Shown in pieces: positions 13,301 through 24,300 of a DNA stretch of 64,000 nucleotides. This stretch comes from Anseranas semipalmata. Its lineage: Eukaryota > Chordata > Aves > Anseriformes > Anseranatidae. The position numbers and the translations under genes are program-made. The stretch lies in the NCBI GenBank assembly GCA_013399115.1, contig VXAA01003327.1, forward strand, positions 588,447 through 652,446. The letters are read 5' to 3'. Position 1 is the stretch's first letter. The number at the start of each line of letters is the position of its first letter. Under the pieces are notes generated by a model that did no database searches, was not told the origin of the DNA, and worked only from the letters and a program-made list of their open reading frames with translations.

Positions 13301-13997
13301 ATTGCCTGGATATGCTAGCATAGCAAAAGCATAAAGGACCTAACTGCCTTCTGAGCTGGGAGGAGTGCTTAGGTTATATCAAATTTTTATAGCAGAGGGA
13401 AGTGGAATCCCAGTACATAAAGGCTAAAGAGGGTAGCAGCCAGCGTGGAGTGCTAAAGAACACCACAGTTTATCTCATCAGACTCAAACAGAGCATTATC
13501 TAACAAGAAAAACTGAGCACAAGCAGAGAGGAAAGGTTTAAACCACTCAAGTGGAGTAGCAGAAAATCCTATGTACACCTCAAGATGCTCCATGATCTTC
13601 AGATGCCAGAACACTTTGAACCATTAGAAATACAAGAAGACTGACAGCAGCCTGCATGATAATATGAATAGCAAAGTATCCCAGAGTCCTTCCATATCAG
13701 CTGTCAAGAGGTGAGTGAGAACATCACACAGCACAGGGAAGGAGGGTGCTAGCACATCAGTGGGTGTGAGGGGAACTGTGCAACATGGACATGCCTATGT
13801 TCTTCACATGCAGAAGCAACGGATGAAAGGACAGATCATATTGGTTATTCCTAAACTGACATATTCCTAAATAGATATAATACAAAAGGACAGCTATGTT
13901 GTTCAGGCAGAAAGTGAAAACAAAACCAGAGCATGTGTAAGTGACCCCTAGGAGGGTCAGACCAGTCATTAAAGGACTTGTTTGGGACCCAGGTAGC
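10393..13997. other. Noncoding AT-rich interval
   Basis: No gene or named repeat is visible. Frames are 60-99 codons and scattered on both strands. A 13-base poly(A) run occurs near 11912-11925. Confidence 0.5.
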
Positions 13998-14062
13998 AGT
14001 TCACCATCCTGATGTGCTTACACGTGACCTTGGGTAAGTTGTTCAGATCCTCAGAGCAACAC
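13998..14062 (+). repeat. MIR-type SINE fragment
   Basis: CGTGACCTTGGGTAAGTTGTTCAG matches the MIR block 'GTGACCTTGGGCAAGTCACTT'. Only this short central part is recognisable. Confidence 0.45.
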
Positions 14063-15093
14063 AGGCACCTCATTCCTGCGGATTTAAATTAGAAGTAATA
14101 TCCTTGAAAGACCAGTCATAATCTTTCTGGACTCTTTCTCTTCAAAAAACAGAGATAGCAGCACCTCACTCTGCCTGGATTTTGAGAGGAAAAACACATT
14201 AAAGATGATGCAGAGCTTGCTTACAGCACTAGCAAGGAACATATGAGCAAGGTAAGGTAAGCAATCAGACACTAATAACTCATGTGTCTTACTTGTTTGT
14301 AAATACTGTAGACATTGAGTCCTATTCATTCTTGGTACAGTCTCGTTAATGAGGCCACATTCTGCATTGTCTCTCTTTATCTATCTGATGATCCCACATG
14401 TATGGAAAAATGAGGTAGTGGAAATGAGAAGCTTTATTGTGCTTAATATCCAAAGTGACAAGTCTTTAGTAAGTGTTAAAATGAGATTCTTCACATAGGT
14501 ATAGTGACAAGGCTTGAAGGAAGCCTGTTGCTGGATTAAACAGGGTAATTGTCATACAATTAGGTACAAGCACTTAACTCCCCTCTTCCAAATTCTCAAT
14601 TATAGTAATAAAAATGCTTTTGTTTTGTCTTTTGTGCTTCATGGCTTACAAATGCTTCTGTCTTCTGCAGCTCAAGAGAAAAAAAAAAAAGAGAGAGAGA
14701 GAGAGAAAGAAAGAGCTTTGACACATTTCCAATGCAAGTGGTACAGCGTTCCTCATGACACATTATAGTGATGCTTAAACCCTGACAGCCTTAGTGTAAC
14801 AGCACAGCTGAGTCTATCACTGCACTTTCCTGCCTTGTGAAAAGAGCTTTGGATAAGATGCAAAGCAATGCTCCTGAAGCACCTTTCACTGGTTTTCAGA
14901 ATTATCTGTTGGACTCATCTGTTAAATCATTCACCTGAGAAGCCTAGGGATTCAGGTCACAATCCCCTCATCATTATTAACTTCAAGGTGCACTTGCTTA
15001 TGTGTCAGGAGATGCCCATGAACTATGGTGAACAAGCGGAAGAAAAAGCCCTATACTTGTTTCTTTAAGAGTTATCCGAACTCCACCATGCAA
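14063..15093. other. Noncoding interval with a purine microsatellite
   Basis: At 14674-14715 a run of A is followed by (GA)n and GAAA units, giving an uninterrupted purine tract of about 42 bases. Nothing else is recognised. Confidence 0.5.
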
Positions 15094-15135
15094 ATAGAAT
15101 AGAATAGAATAGAATAGAATAGAATAGAATAGAAT
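15094..15135. repeat. (AGAAT)n microsatellite, about 8 units
   Basis: The unit AGAAT (ATTCT on the other strand) is repeated without interruption for about 42 bases. It sits exactly at the 3' end of a reverse-strand CR1 element, replacing the usual short ATTCTATG tail, so it probably arose by expansion of that tail. Confidence 0.9.
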
Positions 15136-15469
15136 ATCCCAAGTTGGAAGGGACCCACAAGGATCATGGAGTCCAACTCCTGGCTCCACACAGGACCACC
15201 CAAAAATCAAACCATATGTCTGACAGCATTGTCCAAATGCTTCTTGAACTCCACCAAGCTTGGTGCCGTGACCACTTCCCTGGGGAGCCTGTGCCAGGGC
15301 CCAACCACACTCTCAGTGAAGAACCTTTTCCTGATATCCAACCTGAACCTCCCCAGTTGCAGCTTGACTCCATTCCCTCGGGTCCTATCGCTGGTCACCG
15401 GGGAGAAGAGATCGGCGCCTGCCCCTCCGCTCCCCTCATGAGGAAGCTGTAGACCGCGATGAGGTCAAA
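15094..15469 (-). mobile_element. CR1 LINE, 5'-truncated, avian type
   Basis: Read on the minus strand, the sequence runs from CTACAGCTTCCTCATGAGG through AAGTGGTCACGGCACCAAG and GGACAATGCTGTCAGACATA to GGACCCACAAGG-complement and an ATTCT tail. This is the 3' part of an avian CR1 retroposon. It comprises non-coding 3' sequence only, with the reverse-transcriptase region missing, as is usual for 5'-truncated CR1 copies. It is close in sequence to the copies at 30.7 and 39.1 kb. The overlapping open frames (up to 102 codons) are artefacts of this repeat. Confidence 0.92.
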
Positions 15470-15563
15470 TAGCTGAAATTCATGCATAATTGCAAACATG
15501 CCTGGATAAAACTTTGCGCAGTCATATAGATTGGTCCAGACTTAAAGACAAATTCTGTATTAG

Positions 15564-16567
15564 TGTCCTGGTTTCAGCTGAGTTAATTTCCTTCATAGTG
15601 GCTGGTATGTTGCTATGTTTTGGATTTAGGAGAAAAATAACGCTTATAACACACTGATGTTTTAGTTGTTGCAGAGCAGTGCTTACAATGAATCAAGGAT
15701 TTTTCAGCTTCTCATACCACCCTGCCAGCGAGGAGGTGTGGTGGTTTTACCATGCTGGGCAGCTGAACGCCACCATGGCTGCTCTCTCACTCCCCCTCCT
15801 CAAAGGAAAAGGAGAAAATACAATGAAAAGGGCTCAAGGGTTGAGATAAGGACAGGGAAATCGCTCACCTATTATCATCACAGGCAAAACAGACTCAACA
15901 TAGGGAGATTAATAAAATTCATTACCTATTATTAGCAGACTAGAACAGTGAGAGACTACAAGCAAACTAAAAACACCTTCCCCCATCTGCCCTCTTCTAC
16001 CTCCTCCCCCTGAGCAGCACAGGGGAAGGGGAATGGGGGCTGCGGTCAGTCCCTAACGTTGTGTCTCCGCCGCTCCTTCACGGTCACTCTCTGCCCCGGC
16101 TCCACATGGGGTCCCTCCCACGGGATGCCGTCCTTCCCAAACTGATCCTGCGTGGGCTTCCCACAGGCTGCAGCTCTTCNNNNNNNNNNNNNNNNNNNNN
16201 NNNNNNNNNNNNNNNNNNNNNNNNNNNNNNNNNNNNNNNNNNNNNNNNNNNNNNNNNNNNNNNNNNNNNNNNNNNNNNNNNNNNNNNNNNNNNNNNNNNN
16301 NNNNNNNNNNNNNNNNNNNNNNNNNNNNNNNNNNNNNNNNNNNNNNNNNNNNNNNNNNNNNNNNNNNNNNNNNNNNNNNNNNNNNNNNNNNNNNNNNNNN
16401 NNNNNNNNNNNNNNNNNNNNNNNNNNNNNNNNNNNNNNNNNNNNNNNNNNNNNNNNNNNNNNNNNNGCGGGTCCCTTTTGGAGCCGGCTGGAACTGGCTT
16501 TTGTCTGACATGGGGCAGCTGCTGGGCTCTGCCCACAGAGGCCACCCCTGCAGCCCCCCTGCTACCA
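15564..16567. mobile_element. Endogenous retrovirus-derived (LTR-type) avian repeat, gapped
   Basis: It begins TGTCCTGGTTTCAGC, followed by TTTTGGATTTAGGAG and ACACACTGATGTTTTAGTTG, the start of a well-known avian ERV LTR. From about 15735 it changes to a second avian ERV-associated repeat (GGTTTTACCATGCTGGGCAG, AAGGGCTCAAGGGTTGAGAT, CTTCCCACAGGCTGCAGCTC). That part resumes after the undetermined bases and ends near GCAGCCCCCCTGCTACCA. No retroviral gag, pol or env reading frame is visible. I see no clear target-site duplication, and orientation is not certain. The family name is not recalled. Frames running through the N block are artefacts. Confidence 0.75.
16180..16466. other. Assembly gap (287 N)
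   Basis: Undetermined bases lie inside the ERV-derived repeat. In other bird copies of this repeat the missing part contains internally repetitive units built on GTGGGTCCCTCCCACGGG-like sequence, which would explain why assembly failed here. That last point is recall, not visible in this sequence. Confidence 0.99.
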
Positions 16568-17234
16568 ATGTGTTCATTCTCTAAACAAAGATTTTTGGTC
16601 AGATATGTAATTTAGACTAAATTACAGCACTGTAAATCTGAAGCAGTGACATCACTTAAATATGTGGAGCTAAAGGAGCTTTAAGAAACAGAATTTGGCC
16701 CTGTGGATTGGAAGCTTTGCCCCATATGGAAGCCCTGTACCCAGTTTTGTTGCTGTAGCACAGAGCTGATCCTAAAGCTCCAAGGATATGTAAGTTTAGG
16801 TACCGCACGAGCTCCCAGGTACACCTGGCTTGTGCCCACCTAACTAATGCACAGCAGGAATATTCTTATCCTTACAGACTTGTCCTATTTTCGATAAACT
16901 CCAGATACCTCTTATTTGTCATTGCCTTTCTTCTCTTGTCTGATGTCATCTCTTCTTTGGTAACGTCAGAAGTAGTTCAGGCAGATTTGATACACAGAAA
17001 CATCAAACCGTCATTAAAATAAATGGAATTCAAGCAAAGACTTGGTTCCATTCTTGGTTTTGAAACAAAGTGTTAAGATTCAATATGTAACCCTAAATTA
17101 AATTATAACCATGTATCTATATTAAAGAAGCCAATGGCTGGAATAGACCTCAGACTAATCATTCCCTTGCTGTGAAGGGGATTAAGTGCATTTAATCCAT
17201 ACCTTTACCTAGTTCCTCAGTGACAGATCTTCCT
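16568..17234. other. Noncoding interval
   Basis: No gene or recognised repeat is visible. Confidence 0.5.
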
Positions 17235-17320
17235 CAGCCTCAGGCAACTTATTGACCTCTCTGCTCAGTCTAAAACTAACAAGAGGCCACTATACTCTAC
17301 TTACTTGTGAAGTTATGGAC
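17235..17320 (+). repeat. Possible MIR-type SINE fragment
   Basis: CAGGCAACTTATTGACCTCTCTGCTCAGT resembles MIR 'GGGCAAGTTACTTAACCTCTCTGTGCCTCAGT', and CTACTTACTTGTGAAG resembles 'GTACCTACCTCATAGG'. The match is diverged and therefore tentative. Confidence 0.35.
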
Positions 17321-20300
17321 TAAAAGCAGAAATTGCTGAATAAAACTCGATGGTCTATCAGTGTTACAGAGGTCAGATTAGACATGAACAGTCCTTTGCA
17401 GTTTTATGACCTTGCAGAGTGCACGGGAGACAGTTTTGCCCACAAGCTGAGAACAGTATCCTTATGATTTAGTGACTGTTATGATTCACAAGTCTCATTC
17501 CTGACAGCAGGAAAATGAGCCCTGATTCCTACAAACATATCTATTACTGGCAAATATTCACTAAGTCATCTCTGTGAAAAAATAAAATAAAAAAATCCCC
17601 AAGATGGGGGAAGCTGATTTAGCTTCTTCATTATTTGCAATTCTTTTCTCCCAGGATTTAAAGGGCACTTATGTCACTTGACACTGTTTCCTGACTGGAT
17701 GACTTGAACTTTTTTAAAATTTAATTAGGCCAACAGGAAATAACCACTGGTGAATAACAGATATCTTTCTACATGATTATCTTTCTTTGCATGTGGATCT
17801 TAGTATTTACATAAAGGAGGAATGGGGAATTGCCAAGCTTTGATTTTAACCTGTCCATTGCACTGTTCGTCACTATGCCCACCTTCACTTCGTATACTCT
17901 GCTTTGTTCCCTCTCCCTTTGCTGCTTTACAAAACAGACCTATCTAGAAATCAGGTCTGTAATTATACTCACCCTCTGGTGGTCCCTCTTGGTTTTGGTG
18001 CTTTATGCACATTGCACTGTGGACCATTTCTGTGGGTTCTTCTTCTCCATATCTCTCTAGCCATATAAGTGTTTACAGAGCCCCCAGCAAGGACCTAGGA
18101 TACAGGGGCATAAAACAGGACCTGTAGCAGAACAGCACAGAACAGAACAGAACCTCTAGGACCTGTAATAGAACAGCATTTTGGAGGTCTCCATGACTCC
18201 TAGTAGGACAAAGAAAGAGGGTAGTGAGGGGTTCGAGACCCTATAAAGAATAGTGGGATTTCTGCATTATCACCTTGCCACTTTCCTATAGGATTTGTAT
18301 TCAGGAACCCTCAGGCACATTTTATACCTTCCCATCGATCTCTTTTGGAGTGATGTTTGGGGAGACTACAATGCATGGCAAAGCAGACCTACAGTACTGC
18401 CTCAAACATGCTTGCCCCAAGCTTTAAACAGCACTAAGTCCACTGTTCTTAACCAGGCAAGCTCCATGTGTATGGCTGTTCAAGAGATGTTTGGGAAACC
18501 TGGTCAGCTGTCAAAACCAAAACGGATTCTCAACCCTTCAAAAAGTATTGTTTTTCCTTAACTATTTTAGCAAATACTATGGGTGACACTCTAGCCAAGC
18601 AGAGCAGATGCTCAGAATCCAAATAAATATTCATGCATATTGTGTTTCTGGCTATAGAAACCTCAGTTCTGAAGAGCACTTAGGTATTTGTTTAATTTTA
18701 TTCATACAAGTAGCCCCAATGACATTAATAGGCATGAGGCTTAAATAATTGCTGGATAAGTGCCCCAAGTTACAGAAGAAAAAAAGTGGAAAGAAAAGAG
18801 AAATGGAAAGAAAAACAATGCAAAGATTAGCTTTTTTTTTCCTATTATTTCACTAGAAATTTTCTTTTGTATATCATTAGGCTAAAACCTATGCATAAAT
18901 ATGTATGTTTGAAGTTTCATTAAGGCACATTAATCCTATATTTATTATCTTGCACATTTCAAATGAGTAGGGAAAAGGATTCCTCGACCCAAAGAAAAAA
19001 TTAATTCTGCCTATAATTTATGTAAAGTTTCAGCATATCTCCTAGATTTATTGCAGGAGAGAAAAAAAAAGATTGTAATTAATTTAAAAGGCTCTCAAAA
19101 ATGTTTGCTCAGTTTACCTATGATAGAGTGAGCTTCTAAGCTTCTGCTGTTTGCCACCTTTCAGTCATTCCCTAAATCTGATCTTGCCTGCCCACTTTCA
19201 GAAACAACTTGGAATAACTTCAGCATCTTGTGGTCATTTGGTGTTGTAGGCTCTTTCAGTTGCCCATAACTAGTCTACTTGCCCATTCGAGAAGCCCTAG
19301 GATTTAATACCTCCGGCTGAAGTTTCAGAAGGTCAATTAAATTCCTCCTTAGTCAGTACAGACAATGGCACTTAGAGAGTGGTTTAACACACCACAGTAG
19401 ACAGAAGTCCAACTGAGTTGTCTAAACATAGTGTCATTTGAGATACCCCAGGGATTTAATATATCGCATGTACCAGGGAGTAGCAAGAGCTGATGTTGTC
19501 CCACAAGTGAAGGGGAGCTGGAAGAAAGGATGACAGCAAGGCATGCAGGGTGAAGACCTCACCAGCAAAGGGACAACCCCATGGTACCCCAGCAAGGTTA
19601 GCACAGGATGTTGATGGTAAACAGGGTTAGCCAAGATCCCAGCTTGCCAGATGACACCACAGTGATGGGGCAGGTTTGGGACAGAGGCAGGAACAAAATC
19701 AACAGATTACATGGCCAGGCACATGCATGACTGCTTATAGTTATATAGGTGAATATAGGTCAGGCAGAGACTATTTAAATGCAGCTCCCAAGAGAAGGGT
19801 GGGGAGTTGCTGCTCAGGTTCCTTAGCAGAGGTTTCTCAGACAGCTCCTTGCAACCCTAGAGACCTCATCTAAATCGGTCAGAACCCTCACACCAGATGA
19901 CTGGTGACAGGAAACAGGAGTCCAGGGTACCCCACAACACCTGAGATGACATTTCAGAGGTCACTGGATGACTGAATCACACACTTCTAGCTGCTGGCCA
20001 GATGAATGGTTCTGTAAACTACACTGCATTGATTCTCTCTCCATTGCTTGTAAGGGTTGGCCTATTATCTGTAGACATCTGCCTACAGATGCATAAATTC
20101 AGATCCCTAATCTTAAAGTCTGCCCCAGTTATTCAATACAGTTTAAGGAATTTGCTGGGAAAGAGGTAAGTAGCTGGAGAAAATTGTCTCTAGAAAAAGT
20201 GGTTCCTGTACTCCGTCAAACAGACAGAGACATAAGGCTTTTGCTATTATCATTCTTGAGATCCTAGCTGTTGTGAAACAGAGCCATCTGCACTTACCAA

Positions 20301-22236
20301 ATTAAAATTAAAATTCAATTATATATTTCATATTTTATATGTATGTGGATATATGTATGTATAAAAAGCAGCTAACTATAAAAGCAGAAACAGACAAAAA
20401 TCTTACTGTATTGCTGGGAGGACTGAAAGGTCCCAGCAATCTCATTTGACAATAAACCTTTCCAGACTTCTACGACAATAAATTTCTTTGTGTGTATGTC
20501 CAGCCCCAGCAGGCTCAGAAGTTGACTTTGCTATGTTCTTTCTGGATGGAAGCTTAAGGGTGCTGGTCTAAAGCTCTATTCAAAAAAAGGCAACACCCTC
20601 TGAGAGGTTATTCTCTTCTGCAGGTCATGTTATGGCTATATGAGAAAGGGACAACACAGTGAGATGAAGAGAACCAGGACTTCAAGAAGAGTGCAGATTA
20701 GACACACAAGGTAAGAAGAATCTGACACCCCATCTGAAGTCACTCTGTGGAAATGGCCCCTTCTCTCTGTGTGCCTCCATTCTTTGTCTACAGAGATGAG
20801 GACAAAAGCATTTCCTAGGTTTGACAGGAAAAGAGCATTAAAGATTATGAAGTGCTCATGTAGTTTGGTGAATCAAACCAAAACTTTAACACACATTAAC
20901 TTTATCACATTAGGAGTCATTTCAAAATCACATACTTCCTCTTTCTTAATACAATGTTACAGTTTATCAGATTGCATTTGCTGGCAGTCTGGGACCATCC
21001 AATCTAGATTTTTTTCCTCCAGCATCATTTGCCCTCTCTCCCCTTATGATCACATACCATTTCTTTTCCACACTTTCATCCCTCCTGACTTCTAGTCATG
21101 AATCAAAAACAGGTGTGTTTACTTTTCCTTAAAAGCAAGCAAATAACCATGGCTTGTGGTCATCCCACTGCAATGCCTCCTCCTGCCCACCACCTCAGTC
21201 CCTTTTGAACTCTATTGTTACATTTTTCAGAAGATTTGGAAAGCTTCTGTAAATTTTCTGGCCAGAGTATACTACAGATACTTGTTCTCCCAGATATACT
21301 GCCAGTGCTGTGTATTAGATCATAAATATGTATTTACATGAGGCTGATGCTGATAACAGCTATGAACCTAATAGAAAATTTTGCATTCAACAAGAGAAAA
21401 GATTTTCGTTTTTCATCAGCCTGTAAGTCTTGCTCTCAAATTCATTTCTTTCCACTGGATACAATCTAATATGGTTTGAGAGTATCATAGCAATCTTGAT
21501 GCAGCACCTGTTGAAATATACATGGCCACCTCCTGGGGTGTGGATAAAACCTCAAAATGAAGAATAAATAACTTATTATAAAGAACTAGAATTCCAGTTG
21601 TTATTCACGGTAATATAAAAGAACTCCTGCTTTATAATTTAGAAACTCCATCGGGTTCATATCTTTATAGTATTTTGAAGGCATGCATCAGGTAGAAGGA
21701 AAGAATAAGCATTTACTTTTCCATTAAGAAAGGTAGAAGGAGGGGAGTGCTGTGCTTCTTTATATATAAAGGTACTAGTCACAGCTAAAAAAAACGCAAG
21801 CTGAAAAAGCTACATACCTTGTCATAAAAATAAATAAGGAACTCATTTCTTTCAGCCATGAAAGAAATACATTAAAGAAGGTCCCCTGACACTAAAACTT
21901 TAAGTTAAAAAAAAAAAAAAAAAAAAAGCAAAAACCATGAATGTACTAAGGCTTTGGGTCACAGATCCAGAACACAGCAATGTGAGAACAGATTTGTACT
22001 CCTGACTCCAAACCAGGTGGAGAATGAGTTCCTAGTGGGGGTTATGGATTCCTACTGCATGCAAGGTGGGACACTTGCTACATCAATCAGCCACAGTGTC
22101 TCAGTGGCAAATCCATGGACCAATGAAACACCTGGCACTGAATTGAGCTTCTTGGCCTCTTGGCCAGAACAAAATCAGATGTCATGATATCACAGCAAGT
22201 GGAAATGAAAAATGCAATGGAGTGAACAATAACACG
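17321..22236. other. Noncoding AT-rich interval
   Basis: No gene is recognised. Features are a short AGAACAG-rich patch at 18128-18150 and a 21-base poly(A) at 21907-21927. The longest frame (20769-21095, 108 codons) has no recognisable motif. Confidence 0.5.
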
Positions 22237-22284
22237 TAAAATAAAATAAAATAAAATAAAATAAAATAAAATAAAATAAATAAA
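22237..22284. repeat. (AAAAT)n microsatellite, about 9 units
   Basis: The unit TAAAA is repeated almost perfectly for 48 bases and ends with a shortened TAAA unit. The reverse-strand frame here reads as repeated FILFY, an artefact of the repeat. Confidence 0.95.
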
Positions 22285-22539
22285 GGGATTTGAAGATACC
22301 CATAGTAGGCTAACATTTAGATGTATTTCAGTTTCAAAAAAGATGGCTATTATGTGAAAGCTATGAAATGTGACATTTTTCACCAGCTAGCACTAGGCTT
22401 CTTGTTATATCAGTTACATACTTTCTCTGCATGTATCTATGCCTGTGTGTGAGCACAAGAGAACATAGTTTTTCATTACAACTTTGCACTGCTTGAAGCA
22501 ATCATAGTGCAGAAGGTCTAAAATTATCTCATATTCTTT

Positions 22540-22650
22540 CTCTTTAGATTGTTTTTTTCTATCCTAAGAATTGGGTTGGCTTTTCAAAGCCACATAGAGA
22601 ATGTGAGTGAATTTCAGCATTGACTCCTTCAGCCATTATCTTGATCTAAA
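22540..22650 (-). repeat. Possible ancient CR1-clade fragment
   Basis: CCTAAGAATTGGGTTGGCTT followed by AAAGCCACATAGAGAATGTG resembles, at high divergence, the block 'CCAGAATCACATTAGCCTTTTTAGCCACAGCATCACACTG' found much better preserved near 63.8 kb. Tentative. Confidence 0.35.
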
Positions 22651-23254
22651 GTACAGAAACCCAACAGGAGCTGTCTGAGGATGGCTCATGCATAGGACAA
22701 AAAGAATCTACATTTGAGATATTTAAACTCATTCTACTGGCTACATCTGTACTTCTGAATTAAACTATGCTGGGGCACAGACCCTGGAATTCAATTGTCT
22801 GTCCCATTAAATGGTTTGAACAGTGTGTGGCATGCTTTTGCCAAAAGCTAATTAGCATTTTCCTTCAAAAAAACTTGCAGACACAGTTTAGGAGTTAGCA
22901 CGGGCTATTGTCCATTCCCAGTAGGCATACTGGATGAAACTATCCTGTTTTAGAGAACAAGTACAATCTTGCCATATCCAGAGCCAAAGGATACGGCATT
23001 TAGTTTGCTGTACAGATGTAGCCACTTCATCAAGTCACCAAGGCATGACTATGGGCTCCTCTAATGATTTTTAACACATCACACACTACAGATACTCCAA
23101 GCAAAAGAACCAGTAAAATGCAGTGAAAAACAATGATCAATTATGCATACTTTTGACAACAGCTGGGAGTAATTGGAATTCAGCATTTATTTATTTGCAT
23201 TTAAAAAAAAATAAAAGAGTACCAGCAGTATAGTTCTTTGCCTGACCATGGATC
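22651..23254. other. Noncoding interval
   Basis: AT-rich unique sequence with nothing recognised. Confidence 0.5.
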
Positions 23255-23395
23255 TGGTATGGCAGTGGATTCAGGTCCTAGCTGCACAGAGCTTTGCTGT
23301 GTGACCTTGGGAGTTAGAGTTCATATTTCTGAGTCTCAGCTCATCAATAAAACTGCAATGACAAAACATGCTCAGTTCTTAGCTTATTTAGTCAG
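23255..23395 (+). repeat. MIR-type SINE
   Basis: CAGTGGATTCAGGTCCTAGCTGC, then TGCTGTGTGACCTTGGGAG, then TCTGAGTCTCAGCTCATCAATAAAA. This matches the order of MIR ('GGTTCAAATCCCAGCTCTGCC', 'GCTGTGTGACCTTGGGCAAG', 'TGCCTCAGTTTCCTCATCTGTAAAA'). Confidence 0.62.
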
Positions 23396-23724
23396 CTCAT
23401 GAGGGCAGTGTGTGAACATCTTTTAATATCATTTTGGACAGCATGAAGCTCAGTGGGGCCTTGCTCTCAATTTGGGACTCTAGGTTTATGGAATATAGCA
23501 AAAAAATAAAGTTGTATATTTTGAGTAGCTCTAGAAAATCATCTATTAAAAAAAGGGTTTTCAGAGAGCTCTCAGTGTGCCTCACCATGGGAATGTGCTG
23601 CCAAAATTGTAACAATTAGCTGTCTATCTTAGGTACTTCTGTGGCTCCCAGAACCATAGTATATCAGCATATCACAAACTTTAATGGATTTTTCCTCCCC
23701 ATACAGCAGTGAGAATGAGAGTAT

Positions 23725-23830
23725 GGTGTTACCATCCCCCTTTTACAGCAATCAGTGAGACTTGTATCTGAACCGGGGAGCCAGGCAGCTTGGGAAGTAC
23801 ACTGACCGCATGGTCCCCTTCTCCCACCAC
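23725..23830 (-). repeat. Possible MIR-type SINE fragment, reverse
   Basis: GTTACCATCCCCCTTTTACAG resembles the reverse complement of MIR 'CTGTAAAATGGGGATAATAAT', and AGTACACTGACCGCATGGTC resembles the MIR head reverse complement ('AGTGCTCTAACCACTAGACCA'). The middle is largely lost. Confidence 0.42.
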
Positions 23831-24149
23831 GTCCCCACCTTAGAGGAAATCCCACCTTGGAATCTGGAAGGGGCTACAGCATGGCCTTTTCCAGATTCCA
23901 AATGCAAGGGTGTGAAAGACCAGGATTGTGGGGTGCACTGCAGAGCACATTTCTCTGATTGCCTGGAGCTAGACAGAGAGAGTCATCTGGAAGTCTAAAT
24001 GCCACTGATTTCAATAACTGATTTAAAATCACTGATTTTAAGTACACCTATGAACCCAGGCCAAGAGGCAGATCCATGTTCTTAAATTACAGCCAGATCT
24101 GATTGTAAAATGATAGCTACTCAATATAGCCGTAACTACTGATAGTTTG

Positions 24150-24300
24150 AGTACAACTGTCTGCATGAGCTGTGGGACAGACAAAGCCCAAGGGACCTGA
24201 CCAAGGCTACAGAGGATGTTACTGATAGGGCATGCCATTTCTCCTCCACAAAGTCCAAGTCTGACCCTGCAACCTGTAAGCTATTTTTCCTTTCAGATGT
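24150..24300 (-). repeat. MIR-type SINE, reverse
   Basis: GGGACCTGACCAAGGCTACAGAGG matches the reverse complement of the MIR core ('GTGACTTGCCCAAGGTCACACAG'), followed by a diverged 'CCAAGTCTGACCCTGC' region in the position of the MIR 5' half. Confidence 0.48.

Noticed and set aside
15144..15452. Open frame of 102 codons starting MEGTHKDHGV, with a near-identical one on the minus strand at 30863-31213
   Set aside because: The same peptide recurs wherever this CR1 3' end occurs. It is the reverse complement of non-coding CR1 tail sequence, not a gene family.
16053..16615. Open frames of 118-184 codons on both strands
   Set aside because: They are open only because they run through undetermined bases inside an ERV-derived repeat.
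18128..18150. AGAACAG-rich patch as a tandem repeat
   Set aside because: Only three to four imperfect units; too short to treat as a real array.
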